NCBI GenBank assembly: GCA_016284575.1 | Contig: JAEEPD010000041.1 | Coordinates: 1-57,532 of the forward strand | Direction of reading: 5' to 3' | Origin: Bacillota bacterium | GTDB lineage: Bacteria > Bacillota > Clostridia > Peptostreptococcales > Anaerovoracaceae | Length of the DNA stretch: 57,532 nucleotides | Shown here: piece after piece, positions 57,423 to 57,532 of the stretch | Layout of the letters: each line of letters opens with the position of its first letter | Numbering within the stretch: the first letter of the stretch is position 1 | Notes under the pieces: generated by a model | Seen by the model: only the letters and a program-made list of their open reading frames with translations | What the model was told of the DNA's origin: nothing | The model's database searches: none | Position numbers and translations under genes: made by a program

Positions 57423-57499
57423 TGGTGGGCCCTCCGGGACTTGAACCCAGAACCTGCCGGTTATGAGCCGGATGCTCTGACCGATTGAGCTAAGGGCCC
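57423..57499 (-). tRNA. tRNA with CAU anticodon (elongator Met or Ile2)
   Basis: 77 bases with encoded CCA. The acceptor GGGCCCT is fully paired and the anticodon loop is CTCATAA. The anticodon stem has four good pairs and a T-C mismatch at 27-43. Sequence alone does not separate elongator Met from lysidine-modified Ile; GGGCCCTTAGCTCA resembles both. It lies 14 bases upstream of tRNA-Phe in transcription order. Confidence 0.9.
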
Positions 57500-57511
57500 G
57501 GAGTAGATCAA

Positions 57512-57532
57512 TGGTCGGGGTGCAAGGATTTG
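57512..57532 (-). tRNA. 3' end of a further tRNA, probably Pro, cut by the window edge
   Basis: The minus strand shows the end of a T-loop (CAAAT), T-stem CCTTG, acceptor strand CACCCCG, discriminator A and CCA. An implied CGGGGTG 5' arm is usual for tRNA-Pro. Confidence 0.6.

Overview
The window reads as chromosomal DNA of a low-to-medium GC Gram-positive anaerobe of the Clostridia type (Bacillota). Supporting genes are a PASTA-domain Ser/Thr kinase next to a PP2C phosphatase, RapZ and WhiA in one operon, a PBP5-type D,D-carboxypeptidase, YerB-like and GH25 lipoproteins with short Gly-Cys lipoboxes, a PhoU-fused Na/Pi transporter and QueH. No sporulation gene is visible here. I cannot fix the family from sequence alone. 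There is no rRNA, phage, insertion sequence or CRISPR array. The only mobile-type module is a two-gene toxin-antitoxin pair. Coding density is high and no gene-free stretch reaches 300 bases.

Layout. 1-2632: two overlapping PII-like regulators and a fused M20 amidohydrolase/nitroreductase, closed by a tRNA-like terminator. 2635-5745: hemW and a CCA-adding enzyme, then tRNA-Ser. 5836-6513: a YczE/YitT-type membrane protein. 6712-12305: a four-gene operon, esterase-moxR-DUF58-transglutaminase. 12439-19702: a minus-strand run of membrane and envelope genes (TrkA-C membrane protein, membrane-fused alpha/beta hydrolase, DUF4349, DUF3048 lipoprotein, Na/Pi transporter). 19927-23890: a plus-strand run of foldase lipoprotein, DUF1292, FAD-dependent oxidoreductase and MFS transporter. 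23957-29797: minus-strand Ntn hydrolase, YfcE phosphoesterase, PHD/PIN toxin-antitoxin, uvrC and dac. 29941-32352: rdgB and phosphoglucomutase. 32410-35958: copper module, copA-csoR. 35978-37480: nth and a DMT exporter. 37554-41954: degenerate Fic, murB, PHP, rapZ, whiA. 42195-46257: aminotransferase, class I glutamine-amidotransferase-like hydrolase, PspC protein and GH25 lipoprotein. 46340-56365: the conserved queH-priA-def-fmt-rsmB-stp-prkC-rsgA-rpe block. 56509-57288: PrsW. The right edge is a minus-strand tRNA cluster (probable Pro, CAU-anticodon tRNA, Phe).

How the genes work together. Most minus-strand blocks are tight operons with ATGA-type overlaps. The clearest regulated unit is csoR-copA: the promoter is near-perfect, and a CsoR-type palindrome fills exactly its 17-base spacer.

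Most unusual observations: an M20-nitroreductase fusion beside two PII-like proteins; a terminator shaped like a tRNA acceptor/T-arm minihelix; a transglutaminase with an active and an apparently dead module; a Fic-fold protein that has lost both its catalytic His and the inhibitory Glu, translationally coupled to murB; a CopA with two extra C-terminal metal-binding domains; and three junctions where a downstream promoter is positioned so that transcription should start inside the 5' arm of the preceding operon's terminator.
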